Position numbers and translations under genes: made by a program. Of a stretch of 54,260 bases of DNA, positions 27,693 to 35,497 are shown one piece after another. The notes beneath the pieces are model-generated. The model was not told the origin of the DNA, ran no database searches, and saw only the letters and a program-made list of their open reading frames with translations. Position 1 is the stretch's first letter; the number at the start of each line of letters is the position of its first letter. The stretch lies in the NCBI GenBank assembly GCA_025350305.1, contig JANXYC010000249.1:1-54260 (forward strand), given 5' to 3'. This stretch comes from Cyclobacteriaceae bacterium. Lineage in GTDB: Bacteria; Bacteroidota; Bacteroidia; Cytophagales; Cyclobacteriaceae.

Positions 27693-27723
27693 TTTGTTTT
27701 CGCTTGTTTTCGACTAATCTTTG
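27693..27723 (+). promoter_or_regulatory. Candidate Bacteroidota-type promoter of the sigma-factor operon
   Basis: TTTG at 27693-27696, 18 bases of spacer, then TAATCTTTG at 27715-27723, close to the Bacteroidota -33/-7 consensus (TTTG and TAxxTTTG, here with one extra base). The ATG of the sigma gene follows after 19 bases, leaving a short leader. Confidence 0.45.
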
Positions 27724-27742
27724 CAATGATAGCGTGCTAATA

Positions 27743-28312
27743 ATGTCGGACAGAAAGGAACTTCTTACCAATTGGGTGCATAAGTATAGTGATGAATTAT
27801 TTTCGTGGGCACTTCATAAGACTTCAAACGAAGCCACTGCCGAAGATATCATTCAGGAAACTTTTGTTTCTGCCTTTCAGCATTTCGAAAGTTTTCGGGA
27901 AGCGAGCTCGCCTAAAACATGGCTTTTCTCAATATTGAAAAATAAAATAATTGATTATTACCGTCAGAAGTCACGGAATGTCAACGCACAAAACCCTGCC
28001 ATCATAGAAGATGAAACTGCTCAATGGTTTGATAGCAATAACCGTTGGAAGAAAGAATTCCAACCTGAAGTTTGGGATACGGAAAATCAAAATCTCCTGG
28101 ACAATCCCGAATTTGAAAGCGTTTTAAGCAACTGCATAGGGAAATTGCCGATCACCTGGTCGTCCTGTATGCAGCTAAAATATTTAAGTGAAAAAGATAC
28201 TGCTGATATTTGTCAGCAATTGAATATAACCGCGTCTAATCTGTGGCAAATCCTACACCGGGCCAAATTGCATCTGCGAAATTGTCTGGAAAGGAATTGG
28301 TTTAAAGTTTAA
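27743..28312 (+). CDS. RNA polymerase sigma-70 family factor (ECF type)
   Basis: 189 residues from the ATG at 27743 (MSDRKELLTNW); the longer frame to 27704 adds a non-homologous stretch. Region 2 is clear: DELFSWALHKTSNEATAEDIIQETFVSAF and SPKTWLFSILKNKIIDYYRQKSR. Region 4 carries the helix-turn-helix in LPITWSSCMQLKYLSEKDTADICQQLNITASNLWQILHRAK. Between them lies a longer linker than usual. The next gene, 5 bases away, encodes its probable zinc-type anti-sigma factor. Confidence 0.93.
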   Translation: MSDRKELLTNWVHKYSDELFSWALHKTSNEATAEDIIQETFVSAFQHFESFREASSPKTWLFSILKNKIIDYYRQKSRNVNAQNPAIIEDETAQWFDSNNRWKKEFQPEVWDTENQNLLDNPEFESVLSNCIGKLPITWSSCMQLKYLSEKDTADICQQLNITASNLWQILHRAKLHLRNCLERNWFKV

Positions 28313-28317
28313 TACCG

Positions 28318-28593
28318 ATGATGCGACTGATGAATATATTGATGCTATCGTGCCGTAAGGCCACAGAATTGATGGAAAGGAAACTATATACCGATCTGGG
28401 TCAGACAGAAAAGTTTGAGTTGTTCCTTCATACGCGTATGTGCGATGCCTGTCGGTTGTATGAAAAGCAAAGTCAGTTTATGGATAGCGTTTTAAGAAAG
28501 CAGTCGGCTACACCAAATCATAGGAAAGCCTCCCTAAAAACACTGCCTGATGAGGTCAAATCAAAGATTATCGAAGAGTTAGATAATCTCTGA
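28318..28593 (+). CDS. Small soluble zinc-finger anti-sigma-like protein
   Basis: 91 residues. The pattern SCRKATELMERKL, then FLHTRMCDACRLYEKQ gives His-x3-Cys-x2-Cys with an upstream cysteine, the ZAS (zinc-binding anti-sigma) layout that wraps around an ECF sigma factor. It lacks any transmembrane helix, so it would sense a cytoplasmic signal, such as thiol or metal stress, if it acts as such. The start may be ATG 28318, 28321 or 28330. Position, 5 bases after the sigma stop, supports the pairing. Confidence 0.75.
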   Translation: MMRLMNILMLSCRKATELMERKLYTDLGQTEKFELFLHTRMCDACRLYEKQSQFMDSVLRKQSATPNHRKASLKTLPDEVKSKIIEELDNL

Positions 28594-28682
28594 ACATATT
28601 TTAGGTCTGATCTGTCAGGATTAGAATATACCTCCGTCTATTCTCCTGAAATTCAATCTCACAGTTTCTCCAAATTTTGTTT

Positions 28683-29159
28683 ATGACAAAAAAGAAATTA
28701 ATCAAAGTAGCATTAATCGTTATTGCTGTCGGCATACTCAGTGCAGGAGGTATTGCAGTTTACATGTTTAATAAGCCTCATCGGGATGTGCAGTCAGCAA
28801 CAATCGACTTCACATTAGCCAGCACTGCACTAGTGCAGGAATATTTCACTAACCCGCAAGCTGCGAATCAAAAATATCTGGATGATGCGGGTAATTCAAA
28901 AATCATGTCTGTTACTGGAAAGGTGAGCTCCATTTCACGTGATATGAATAACCAATTGGTTGTACAGTTGCAGGATGAAGGTGACACGGCGGGAGTAAGT
29001 TGCACCTTTTCAGCAGCCACCAATGCATCCGCTGAAAAATTGGCTATTGGACAACAAGTTACTATTAAAGGTGTAATCCGATCCGGTGCTGGCTATGATG
29101 CCGATCTTGATCTGTACGAAGATGTTATCCTTGAAAAATGTGATGTTCTCAATCCGTAA
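28683..29159 (+). CDS. Membrane-anchored OB-fold (tRNA_anti-like) protein
   Basis: The ATG at 28683 gives TKKK followed by an N-terminal helix (VALIVIAVGILSAGGIAVYMF), probably an anchor. The rest (SVTGKVSSISRDMNNQLVVQL, VSCTFSAATNASAEKLAIGQQVTIKGVI) fits the OB-fold 'tRNA_anti-like' family of small Bacteroidota envelope proteins of unknown role. It probably belongs to the regulon of the sigma factor 89 bases upstream, and is followed by yceI after 23 bases. Confidence 0.75.
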   Translation: MTKKKLIKVALIVIAVGILSAGGIAVYMFNKPHRDVQSATIDFTLASTALVQEYFTNPQAANQKYLDDAGNSKIMSVTGKVSSISRDMNNQLVVQLQDEGDTAGVSCTFSAATNASAEKLAIGQQVTIKGVIRSGAGYDADLDLYEDVILEKCDVLNP

Positions 29160-29182
29160 CAAAAACAATTAAACCAAATAAA

Positions 29183-29755
29183 ATGAATATGAAAAAGTTA
29201 ATGTACCTCCTTATGGTTACAGTGGCTATGCTTGCCTTAGTCGCTTTCCGACCTGTTGCCGGTAAATTAGTAAGCAAGTCCGGACATATCAACTTCTTTT
29301 CGCATACTGCATTAGAAGATATTACTTCGAACAATTACAAAGTAGTGAGCACATTGGAAACTTCTTCCGGTGATGTTGCCTTTTCTCTGCCTATGCAGAG
29401 TTTTGAATTTGAAAAAGCGCTTATGCAGGAACACTTTAATAGCAAAGATTTCCTGAATACCAAGGATTTTCCTAAAGCAAAATTTGAAGGTAAAATTATC
29501 AACATAAGCGAAGTTGATTTTACTAAAGATGGCACTTACGAAGCAAATGTTTCGGGCAATCTCACCATTAAAGATGTTACTAAGCCCATCAACGAAAAAG
29601 GCACCATCACCGTAAAAGGCGGCGTAATAAATGCACAAACGAAATTTAAACTTGTCTTGGCTGACTATGGCATTACTTTCAAAAAAGGAAAGCCGTCAAC
29701 CAATGTTGCCAAGGAAATTGAAGTTACGCTGAACGCTGACTATCAATCTGAGTAG
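29183..29755 (+). CDS. YceI-family periplasmic protein
   Basis: 190 residues with a Sec signal (MKKLMYLLMVTVAMLALVAF). The lipocalin-like YceI strands are visible: GHINFFSHTALEDITSNN, FEFEKALMQEHFNSKDFLNT, FPKAKFEGKI and GNLTIKDVTKPI. YceI proteins bind polyisoprenoid-like lipids in the periplasm and are often induced by stress. The start may be ATG 29183 or the one two codons later. It follows the OB-fold gene closely and is probably in the same operon. Confidence 0.92.
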   Translation: MNMKKLMYLLMVTVAMLALVAFRPVAGKLVSKSGHINFFSHTALEDITSNNYKVVSTLETSSGDVAFSLPMQSFEFEKALMQEHFNSKDFLNTKDFPKAKFEGKIINISEVDFTKDGTYEANVSGNLTIKDVTKPINEKGTITVKGGVINAQTKFKLVLADYGITFKKGKPSTNVAKEIEVTLNADYQSE

Positions 29756-29844
29756 TGTAGTTTATCGAGGGGTTGTTGAATTCTCCGGGAAGGCTGCAAG
29801 GCTGACCCTGAGATCTCTCAAAGGGATGTATAATCAAACATGCA

Positions 29845-29961
29845 ATGAAAAGTTTTCTGTTATTTACCTTATTAGCCGGAGCGCTTGTTCTTACAGCTGC
29901 TGCATGGAACAAGGGGAATTCCGATTTGAAAACCTACATTCAGTTTACCGATGCCAAATGA
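29845..29961 (+). CDS. 38-residue small exported peptide, coupled to the DinB-like gene
   Basis: A frame too short for usual gene calls starts at ATG 29845 and encodes MKSFLLFTLLAGALVLTAAA, a textbook signal peptide, followed by 18 polar residues ending QFTDAK. Its stop TGA shares ATGA with the start of the next gene (29958), a translation-coupling arrangement. It lies in the sigma-factor gene group. It could be a secreted peptide, a leader for coupling, or the remains of a longer exported protein. I know no family. Confidence 0.5.
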   Translation: MKSFLLFTLLAGALVLTAAAWNKGNSDLKTYIQFTDAK

Positions 29962-30479
29962 ATCTAGTAAAATACAACCAGGAGAATTTAAACGAAGTAC
30001 ATTCACTCGTTAAATCGCTCAGCGATGAGCAATATAAAATGCCTTTGGATAGTCTTTCAGGTTCGTCAATCGGACAGCACGTGCGACATATCCTTGAGTT
30101 TTATGTTTGTTTATTAAGGGGACATGCCGCAGGTGTGGTTTGTTATGATGAGCGCGAACGAAATACAAAGATTGAAACTGATCGGGTATTTGCATTGGTT
30201 GTTGTTAACAATATTGTTTTAGCACTCGCTGAAATCAAGTCAGATTCTCCCCTTAAACTAAAGGCTGATTTTTCGCCTGAAGGAGGAAATCAAGCTATCC
30301 TCGAAACAAGTTTATTCAGAGAATTGGCTTACGACCTTGAACACAGTATTCACCATCAGGCGATCATCAAAATAGCTTTAAAGAACCTGAATAGTGATTA
30401 TGCAATAAACGAAAATTTTGGTGTGGCAAGGTCAACAATTCGTTTCCATGATTTGAATGAATCAGGAATCCCTAAATAA
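29958..30479 (+). CDS. DinB-like four-helix metal-binding protein
   Basis: From ATG 29958 the protein has 173 residues. Helices with the histidines of SIGQHVRHILEF and DLEHSIHHQAIIKIAL fit the DinB/YfiT-like superfamily, where three histidines on a helix bundle hold a metal ion. Many such proteins are thiol-dependent transferases with mycothiol or bacillithiol; the substrate here is unknown. An in-frame upstream extension to 29826 is an artefact: it translates the overlapping small exported-peptide gene in another frame. Confidence 0.72.
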   Translation: MNLVKYNQENLNEVHSLVKSLSDEQYKMPLDSLSGSSIGQHVRHILEFYVCLLRGHAAGVVCYDERERNTKIETDRVFALVVVNNIVLALAEIKSDSPLKLKADFSPEGGNQAILETSLFRELAYDLEHSIHHQAIIKIALKNLNSDYAINENFGVARSTIRFHDLNESGIPK

Positions 30480-30739
30480 ATTGACTCTCAATTTTACCAA
30501 TAGATTATTTATTTCAGTCAGTTTATCTGTCGATAGCCGCTGAATCTTTCTTATCAGGTTGTTTCTTAGCCTATTCTTTATAGTCATGACTCAATAATAT
30601 AACAATGTCTTTACTTTCTACCGGGGAGGGTCATCAACAGATATGCGCCACATTGTTAAGATCGGTTACGAAGTTTCCGATATAACTTAATAAACAAATT
30701 AAAACACCCTTTCTTCAAGATCTTAAAAACCATAATCCA

Positions 30740-32230
30740 CTAATTCCCACGTAATCCCGCCCCGTGAAAAGTTCCAACATCTCCTTCCCCTACCCGGGCG
30801 CACTTGCTTACCACTTTACCCGATTCCGCAATAGCGATAGAAACTGCTTTTCCATTTTGAACATCAAATGTCAGTCGCTCGGAAGGTGAAGAGTTGGTGG
30901 CATAGCTTCCATCATCCTGTTTTAGCAACGGCTCTGGCGAGTCACCCAACTTTTGCAACTCCAATTGCCCATGCTCCACAAAGACTCGAATCGTACGATT
31001 ATAAAAATCATACGAACGATGGCGTTGCGGGTCCGGCACCAGCCTGAGTGTGTAGGTACCAGTCAATGTTTTCTGCACTTCGCGTGTCACCGGGTGGTTG
31101 GCAAGTTCGTTTTTTGTTGGAATCCTCTCCGGTGTAGCCGGCTGATCCAAAAGTTTTAATCCAATAGCTTGACCGATCTCATTGGCATATTGGTTGGATG
31201 TGTTGGCCAATACAATAATCGTCAAGTCCCTTTGTTGAAAGTAATAACAATGACTGCTGTAACCCGGCAAGGCGCCGTGCAGTCCCAACACTGTCTGCTC
31301 ACCGACTCTCCTGATCCTCAGAATAAACCCAAACTGCAAGCTTAGGTCCGTTTGACTAATCTGTTTGGCAGCTCCCTCTGGTGTGGTCATGAGCTCGTAG
31401 CTCTTCGCGGTGATAATTTTATGATTTTTTATTCCCTCCCAGATTTTAAACAGATTACCAGTGGACGTGCTGATGCGCAGCGATGGGTCGTATGTCAATA
31501 AGGATTGATAAGTGGGATATAATTCTCCTCCCTGCTTTCCATAGCCACGCGCAAAGTTTTTTAGCAATTGCTTTTCTTCGATATACGCCGTCTCCTGCAA
31601 ACCCAACGGAGCGATAATATTTTTTTGAAGATAGTCTTTATAGCTGGAGCCCGTCACTTTTTCCAATATCTCTACCAGCAAAGCAAAATTGGAGATAGAC
31701 CAGTCCCATTTGCTGCCAGGCACTTCTGCCGTGAACGGTTTGCCGGCGAACAAGCCTATCACTTCATCAGACGCCTTGGGAGTGCGATATGTACTTTCCA
31801 ACGGATCGCCCAGGTAGTGATAGTCAATGATGCCGGAAGTCGAGCTAAGCAGATGCCGGATTTTAACACGATGGCCCTGCCACGGAAAATCCGGGAGATA
31901 GGTTGATGCATCATCGTCCAGGGAAACTTTTCCTTGTTCAATCAATTGCAAAATGGAAGCGGCCAGCAAAATACCACCAGGTCCTACAAGGAAATACGTT
32001 GTCTCAGGAGTCGCGGGAACGTTATGAGAAAGGTCGGCAAAACCATAGCCTTTGTTCAATACAATTTTACCCTGCTGTGCTACCAGCACCGATGCACCAG
32101 CAATGTTCATCTTTTGGATGGTAGATGTTACAAAGGCATCCAGACTGGTCGGGTCAATCTCTTGCGCGACCAGGATGACTGGAATTAATGTGATTGACGA
32201 GATGAACAGGATTTGAGTGATTTTTTTCAT
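30740..32230 (-). CDS. Beta-lactamase-family (serine hydrolase) homologue lacking catalytic residues
   Basis: 496 residues with a signal peptide (ILFISSITLIPVILVAQ) and the class C beta-lactamase/D-alanyl-peptidase fold: ASVLVAQQGKIVLNKGYGFAD, QLIEQGKVSLDDDASTYLPDF, then a DUF3471-like C-terminal domain. At the place of the nucleophile S-x-x-K the sequence reads VGPGGI (residues 82-87), so serine and lysine are both gone. The Y-S-N motif is WSISN, without the tyrosine. The HG of LHGALPGYSS is kept. It is probably a non-hydrolytic binding protein. The reading frame is otherwise intact. Confidence 0.85.
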   Translation of the reverse strand: MKKITQILFISSITLIPVILVAQEIDPTSLDAFVTSTIQKMNIAGASVLVAQQGKIVLNKGYGFADLSHNVPATPETTYFLVGPGGILLAASILQLIEQGKVSLDDDASTYLPDFPWQGHRVKIRHLLSSTSGIIDYHYLGDPLESTYRTPKASDEVIGLFAGKPFTAEVPGSKWDWSISNFALLVEILEKVTGSSYKDYLQKNIIAPLGLQETAYIEEKQLLKNFARGYGKQGGELYPTYQSLLTYDPSLRISTSTGNLFKIWEGIKNHKIITAKSYELMTTPEGAAKQISQTDLSLQFGFILRIRRVGEQTVLGLHGALPGYSSHCYYFQQRDLTIIVLANTSNQYANEIGQAIGLKLLDQPATPERIPTKNELANHPVTREVQKTLTGTYTLRLVPDPQRHRSYDFYNRTIRVFVEHGQLELQKLGDSPEPLLKQDDGSYATNSSPSERLTFDVQNGKAVSIAIAESGKVVSKCARVGEGDVGTFHGAGLRGN

Positions 32231-32363
32231 TGTGTTTAAATTTATTCATTGTCAAGCTCTAAAGAGCTCTTTCGCCGGCAGGCTATCCAGTCATAATTTC
32301 AGATATAAAGATTTTTAGTCCCAAATGGCTATCGCAATTAGCTGTAGACTTGGGGAATGGATT

Positions 32364-32400
32364 CCTCCCCCTCTCCTCCGGAGAGGGCCGGGGTGAGGCC
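32364..32400 (+). repeat. 37-bp palindromic repeat, intergenic copy
   Basis: A dyad CCCTCTCctCCGGAGAGGG followed by ccggggtgaggcc, in the gap between the hydrolase homologue and the next gene. The same unit stands reversed at 45518-45554, expanded inside the icmF gene at 37683-37751, and resembles the core of the MITE copies. Confidence 0.75.
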
Positions 32401-32412
32401 AACACCCAGCAC

Positions 32413-32823
32413 CTACCTCAACTCCACATGATACACATCCGTCTCATTCCTTTGGATGTTCTTCACAAAAAATCCACCAGGCTCTGCAATCTCTTCTACC
32501 AAATCAAATTGGGCACATGACTTCGGGAGTCCGGGAAAAATCATCAGAAAGCTGAAGGGCTGACGATCAGGAACGATAGTCCATTGAGGAGCATACGAAA
32601 TATTCTCGGCATGAATCAGTTGTGCTTTTGTAGTGGAGGCGCTGTCAATGAGGAATGTTGTTCGCCAGATACGAATCAGCATATTCTCTGCATGATTTTC
32701 AAAATGACAATGTACATATACATAGCTGTCGTCCATCAGCTCCGGGTGAATGGATGCCAGAACGTCCATGTCCACGGAGGGTTTGGCTTTTACAGGTGGT
32801 TCTTTGATGATTGGTAAGGGCAT
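32413..32823 (-). CDS. Uncharacterised 136-residue protein
   Basis: Begins MPLPIIKEPPVKAKPSVDMD and contains YVYVHCHFENHAENMLIRIWRTTFLID and WTIVPDRQPFSFLMIFPGLP. It is beta-rich, soluble, with no signal. I recall similar small orphan proteins in Cytophagales but no function. It is next to a repeat (downstream) and a gap with TAATC repeats (upstream). Its codon usage looks like that of neighbouring genes. Confidence 0.6.
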   Translation of the reverse strand: MPLPIIKEPPVKAKPSVDMDVLASIHPELMDDSYVYVHCHFENHAENMLIRIWRTTFLIDSASTTKAQLIHAENISYAPQWTIVPDRQPFSFLMIFPGLPKSCAQFDLVEEIAEPGGFFVKNIQRNETDVYHVELR

Positions 32824-32877
32824 TTTATCAGGGAAACAGTTCTATAGAAAATATATTTTTGGAAATCAAACTCGTAT

Positions 32878-32940
32878 ATCGGTGATCTGTAATCAGTGAT
32901 TTGTAATCCGTGATCAGTGATCGGCAATCTGTGATTTACA
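32878..32940. repeat. TAATC/TGATC repeat tract, left of the four-helix-bundle gene
   Basis: Degenerate 7-8 base units of the form gtgatc, gtaatc and ctgtaatcagtgat repeat about eight times. They end 16 bases before the start of the four-helix-bundle gene. On the other side of that gene the unit appears in inverse orientation. Confidence 0.6.
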
Positions 32941-32956
32941 ACTAAACTATTAAAAT

Positions 32957-33340
32957 ATGGAATATGTAAAATCTTTTAAAGATCTCGAAGTGTACAAACT
33001 TTCCAGGCAATTGTCAAAAGAGATTTTTGAAGTATCAAAAAAGTTCCCAAAGGAGGAGATGTATTCTCTTACCGACCAGATAAGGAGATTATCTCGCTCA
33101 ATCGGCGCACAAATAGCCGAAGTCCGGGCGAAAAGGAAATATCCAAAACACTTTGTCAGTAAGTTGTCTGATGCCGATGGCGAACAACTGGAAACACAAC
33201 ACTGGATTGAAACTGCCTTAGATTGTGAATATGTCACAAAGGAAATCGCAAATGATTTGTTAAACAAAAATGCCTCTGCAGGAAAAATGCTTAATTCAAT
33301 GATGAACAAGGCCTCCTCCTTTTGCAATAAAATCCAATAA
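32957..33340 (+). CDS. Four-helix-bundle protein (23S IVP / Avd-like)
   Basis: 127 residues with the family core KSFKDLEVYKLSRQL, FPKEEMYSLTDQIRRLSRSIGAQIAE and SKLSDADGEQLETQHWIETAL. Relatives form basic pentameric four-helix bundles and include the accessory protein Avd of diversity-generating retroelements and proteins coded inside 23S rRNA intervening sequences. No reverse transcriptase, template repeat or rRNA is in this window, so its partner is unknown. It is bracketed by inverted TAATC-type repeats. Confidence 0.88.
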   Translation: MEYVKSFKDLEVYKLSRQLSKEIFEVSKKFPKEEMYSLTDQIRRLSRSIGAQIAEVRAKRKYPKHFVSKLSDADGEQLETQHWIETALDCEYVTKEIANDLLNKNASAGKMLNSMMNKASSFCNKIQ

Positions 33341-33369
33341 TTGATTGGGCTGTTATTTCCACAAAAAAC

Positions 33370-33495
33370 CACCGATTACCACCCCCACCGATTACTAATA
33401 GAATCTCGTAATGGATTCGATTAGTATTTCAACAACAAAGCCACCGATTACCTCTTACCTCTTACCGATTACCTGATTACCCCCAACCGATTACC
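33370..33495. repeat. ACCGATTAC repeat tract, right of the four-helix-bundle gene
   Basis: About seven copies of (a)ccgattac and related ttac units, the reverse complement of the gtaatc unit found left of the gene. The last unit runs into the stop codon of the aminotransferase gene (33491-33493). Similar short tracts occur at 45585-45625 and 52635-52668. Confidence 0.6.
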
Positions 33496-34774
33496 CTGCC
33501 AACTCATTCACAACTACCAACGCCCTATCAATCTCTTCCGGACTATTAAAAATATGCGTGCAGTGTCTCACCCCAAACTGATCTCCCTGCGAGCGCGGCC
33601 GCATCCGGGCTTTTTCCCAATAGGCATCCTGGATTTTTGTGCCGGTCAGACCTTCAATATTGTACACCGTTATACCCGCACACATCGCTTCATCAGACGG
33701 TGAAAATAATTTCACCTTATTGTTCTTTCGCAAGCCTGCACGCAGTCGTTCACCCAGGAACTTGATGCGCGCATAGACTTTCTCGGGTCCGATTTCGTTA
33801 TGGAAGTCCAGTGCAGCCTCCAATCCTTTCAATACCGGAAAATTTCCGGTACCGCGCTGCGTGAAACGGAATCCTTCGTCTTCGTGATTGTCCCAGCGGC
33901 CGCTGGCAACGGTGGTCCAGATATCTTTCATGCGATTGGTCTTCACAAACATAAAGCCTGTTCCTGGTGGTGCTCCAATCCATTTGTGAAAGCAACCCAC
34001 ATAGGTATCGCATCCAAGATCTTGTACATCAACTTTTATTTGACCGATGGTCTGTGCACCGTCAATCACAGTAAATATCCCTCGCTTGTGTGCTTCTGCG
34101 CAAAGTTCTTTCACAGGAAGAATGGCGCCGCTGCCGGTGATCATGTGCGACAGCATCAACACTTTTGTTCGTGGCGTCAGTGCCTTGACAATGATATCAT
34201 ACACTTCAGCCGGACTATGCGCAGGCTTGGGCACGACCACGGTTTTGAATACCACGCCATACCGTTTCTCTTTCACAAGCCATCCTCCCTTACCTCCAGA
34301 ATGTTCCTGGTCGGTCGTTAAAATTTCGTCACCCGGCTGCAGCGTGATGCCATTGGCGATGTAACTCATGCTGTTCGTCACGTTGTCGGTCATCGCGATT
34401 TCGGGCGCCGTGGCATTTATCAGATTGGCTACTTTGGTACGAATACCCATCAGATTGTTGTAGCCACTGATGAATTCTTCCTTGTTGTCATCTTTATAAG
34501 CCCAGTCGGCAACATGTTCCGATATATAGCGAAGGTGTTCAACCATTTTATCAACCACCACGCGAGGCATGGCTCCCACCGTGCCCGGGTTAAAGAAAAC
34601 TGTATCCTTCGTCAGCGGAAATTGATCTCTGATTTTCTTCCAATAGAGCGGATCATCATCATTCGGAAACGGTGTGTCACCCGCCGGATTGATTTCCCCA
34701 AACACTTGCGCGCTGGTAAGGGCCAGACTACTGAGCCCAAGGCTTTTTAAAATGCTTCTTCTGGAAATATTCAT
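33491..34774 (-). CDS. Class V aminotransferase (isopenicillin-epimerase/cysteine-desulfurase-like) with Tat signal
   Basis: The ATG at 34774 yields MNISRRSILKSLGLSSLAL, a textbook twin-arginine signal; a longer frame to 34876 overlaps the divergent gene and is rejected. The PLP fold follows: FFNPGTVGAMPR, TDQEHSGGKGGWL, VIDGAQTIGQIKVDV (Asp binding the pyridine nitrogen) and CFHKWIGAPPGTGF (the PLP lysine). The 427 residues match 'isopenicillin N epimerase-like' proteins. Substrate unknown; the folded, cofactor-loaded enzyme would be sent out by Tat. Its gene is divergent from the SET gene with 60 bases between. Confidence 0.88.
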   Translation of the reverse strand: MNISRRSILKSLGLSSLALTSAQVFGEINPAGDTPFPNDDDPLYWKKIRDQFPLTKDTVFFNPGTVGAMPRVVVDKMVEHLRYISEHVADWAYKDDNKEEFISGYNNLMGIRTKVANLINATAPEIAMTDNVTNSMSYIANGITLQPGDEILTTDQEHSGGKGGWLVKEKRYGVVFKTVVVPKPAHSPAEVYDIIVKALTPRTKVLMLSHMITGSGAILPVKELCAEAHKRGIFTVIDGAQTIGQIKVDVQDLGCDTYVGCFHKWIGAPPGTGFMFVKTNRMKDIWTTVASGRWDNHEDEGFRFTQRGTGNFPVLKGLEAALDFHNEIGPEKVYARIKFLGERLRAGLRKNNKVKLFSPSDEAMCAGITVYNIEGLTGTKIQDAYWEKARMRPRSQGDQFGVRHCTHIFNSPEEIDRALVVVNELAG

Positions 34775-34834
34775 GTTTTTATGATTGATATTTGAAGGAT
34801 GTCGCAAAGACTTGAAGTTAGCTGAATTTTCTAA

Positions 34835-35251
34835 ATGACCGTTTCCGAAAAACATCTTTTCACCAAAAAATCCCAATTGCCTCGCGCCGGCAAGGGGTTA
34901 TTCACCCGGATCGACATTCAGAAGGGCGACCGGATTATTGAATATAAGGGACGCCATCAGCCCTGGAGAGATGTAAAGGACCAGGATGGATACAATGACT
35001 ATCTCTTACGGCTTAATCGCACCATGGCCATCAACGCCCTATATTCTAAATATGCTTTGGGTCGGTACGCCAATGATGCGGCTGGCCTCAAACGAGTTAA
35101 TGGCCTTCGTAACAATGCCGAATATTTAATCTATGGAAATCGTTGTTTTATAGAAGCCACGCGCGCCATCCACCGTGGAGAGGAGATATTTGTGAGTTAT
35201 GGAAAGGAGTTTTGGGAATTAAAAAGAAGGATTTTAGCTGCCGCAATTTGA
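34835..35251 (+). CDS. SET-domain protein
   Basis: 138 residues that are almost only a SET fold: SQLPRAGKGLFTRIDIQKGDRIIEYKG at the start, RYANDAAG in place of the NHS pseudoknot motif, NNAEYLIYGN, and GEEIFVSYGKEFW at the end, where the tyrosine is usual for catalysis. Such stand-alone bacterial SET proteins transfer methyl groups to protein lysines. Targets are unknown. The usual cysteine-rich post-SET segment is absent. Confidence 0.85.
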   Translation: MTVSEKHLFTKKSQLPRAGKGLFTRIDIQKGDRIIEYKGRHQPWRDVKDQDGYNDYLLRLNRTMAINALYSKYALGRYANDAAGLKRVNGLRNNAEYLIYGNRCFIEATRAIHRGEEIFVSYGKEFWELKRRILAAAI

Positions 35252-35497
35252 ATCAGCCAACGCCACTCCATGCACCCTGTGTTCATTCCTCCGTCACCCT
35301 TTGTGTTATAAAATCCAACACCCCTTCGACAGGCCATACTCCAAGTACCTGGTTGACGGATTTTTAAACACTGAGATGCACAGAGAAATGCTGCCACCCG
35401 GAAAAGATCCGGCTCCTACCACCCGTTAGCTTAATCTTTTGGTTCTACGTATTTTTGAGTCAGAAAGGCCTTTAGAGCCTAATCATTTCAAACGTAT

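Noticed and set aside
29826..29957. N-terminal extension of the DinB-like protein
   Set aside because: The added residues show no family match and result from reading the small exported-peptide gene in another frame; the ATG at 29958 fits the family.
32878..33495. TAATC tracts as a CRISPR array
   Set aside because: Units are 7-10 bases, degenerate and without spacers of even length; no cas genes are present.
34775..34876. 34-residue N-terminal extension of the class V aminotransferase
   Set aside because: It would put residues before a perfect Tat signal and overlap the start of the divergent SET gene.
35252..35497. Possible regulatory element (cobalamin riboswitch) before icmF
   Set aside because: The 246-base leader lacks a recognisable B12-box and the usual helices; no riboswitch is claimed.
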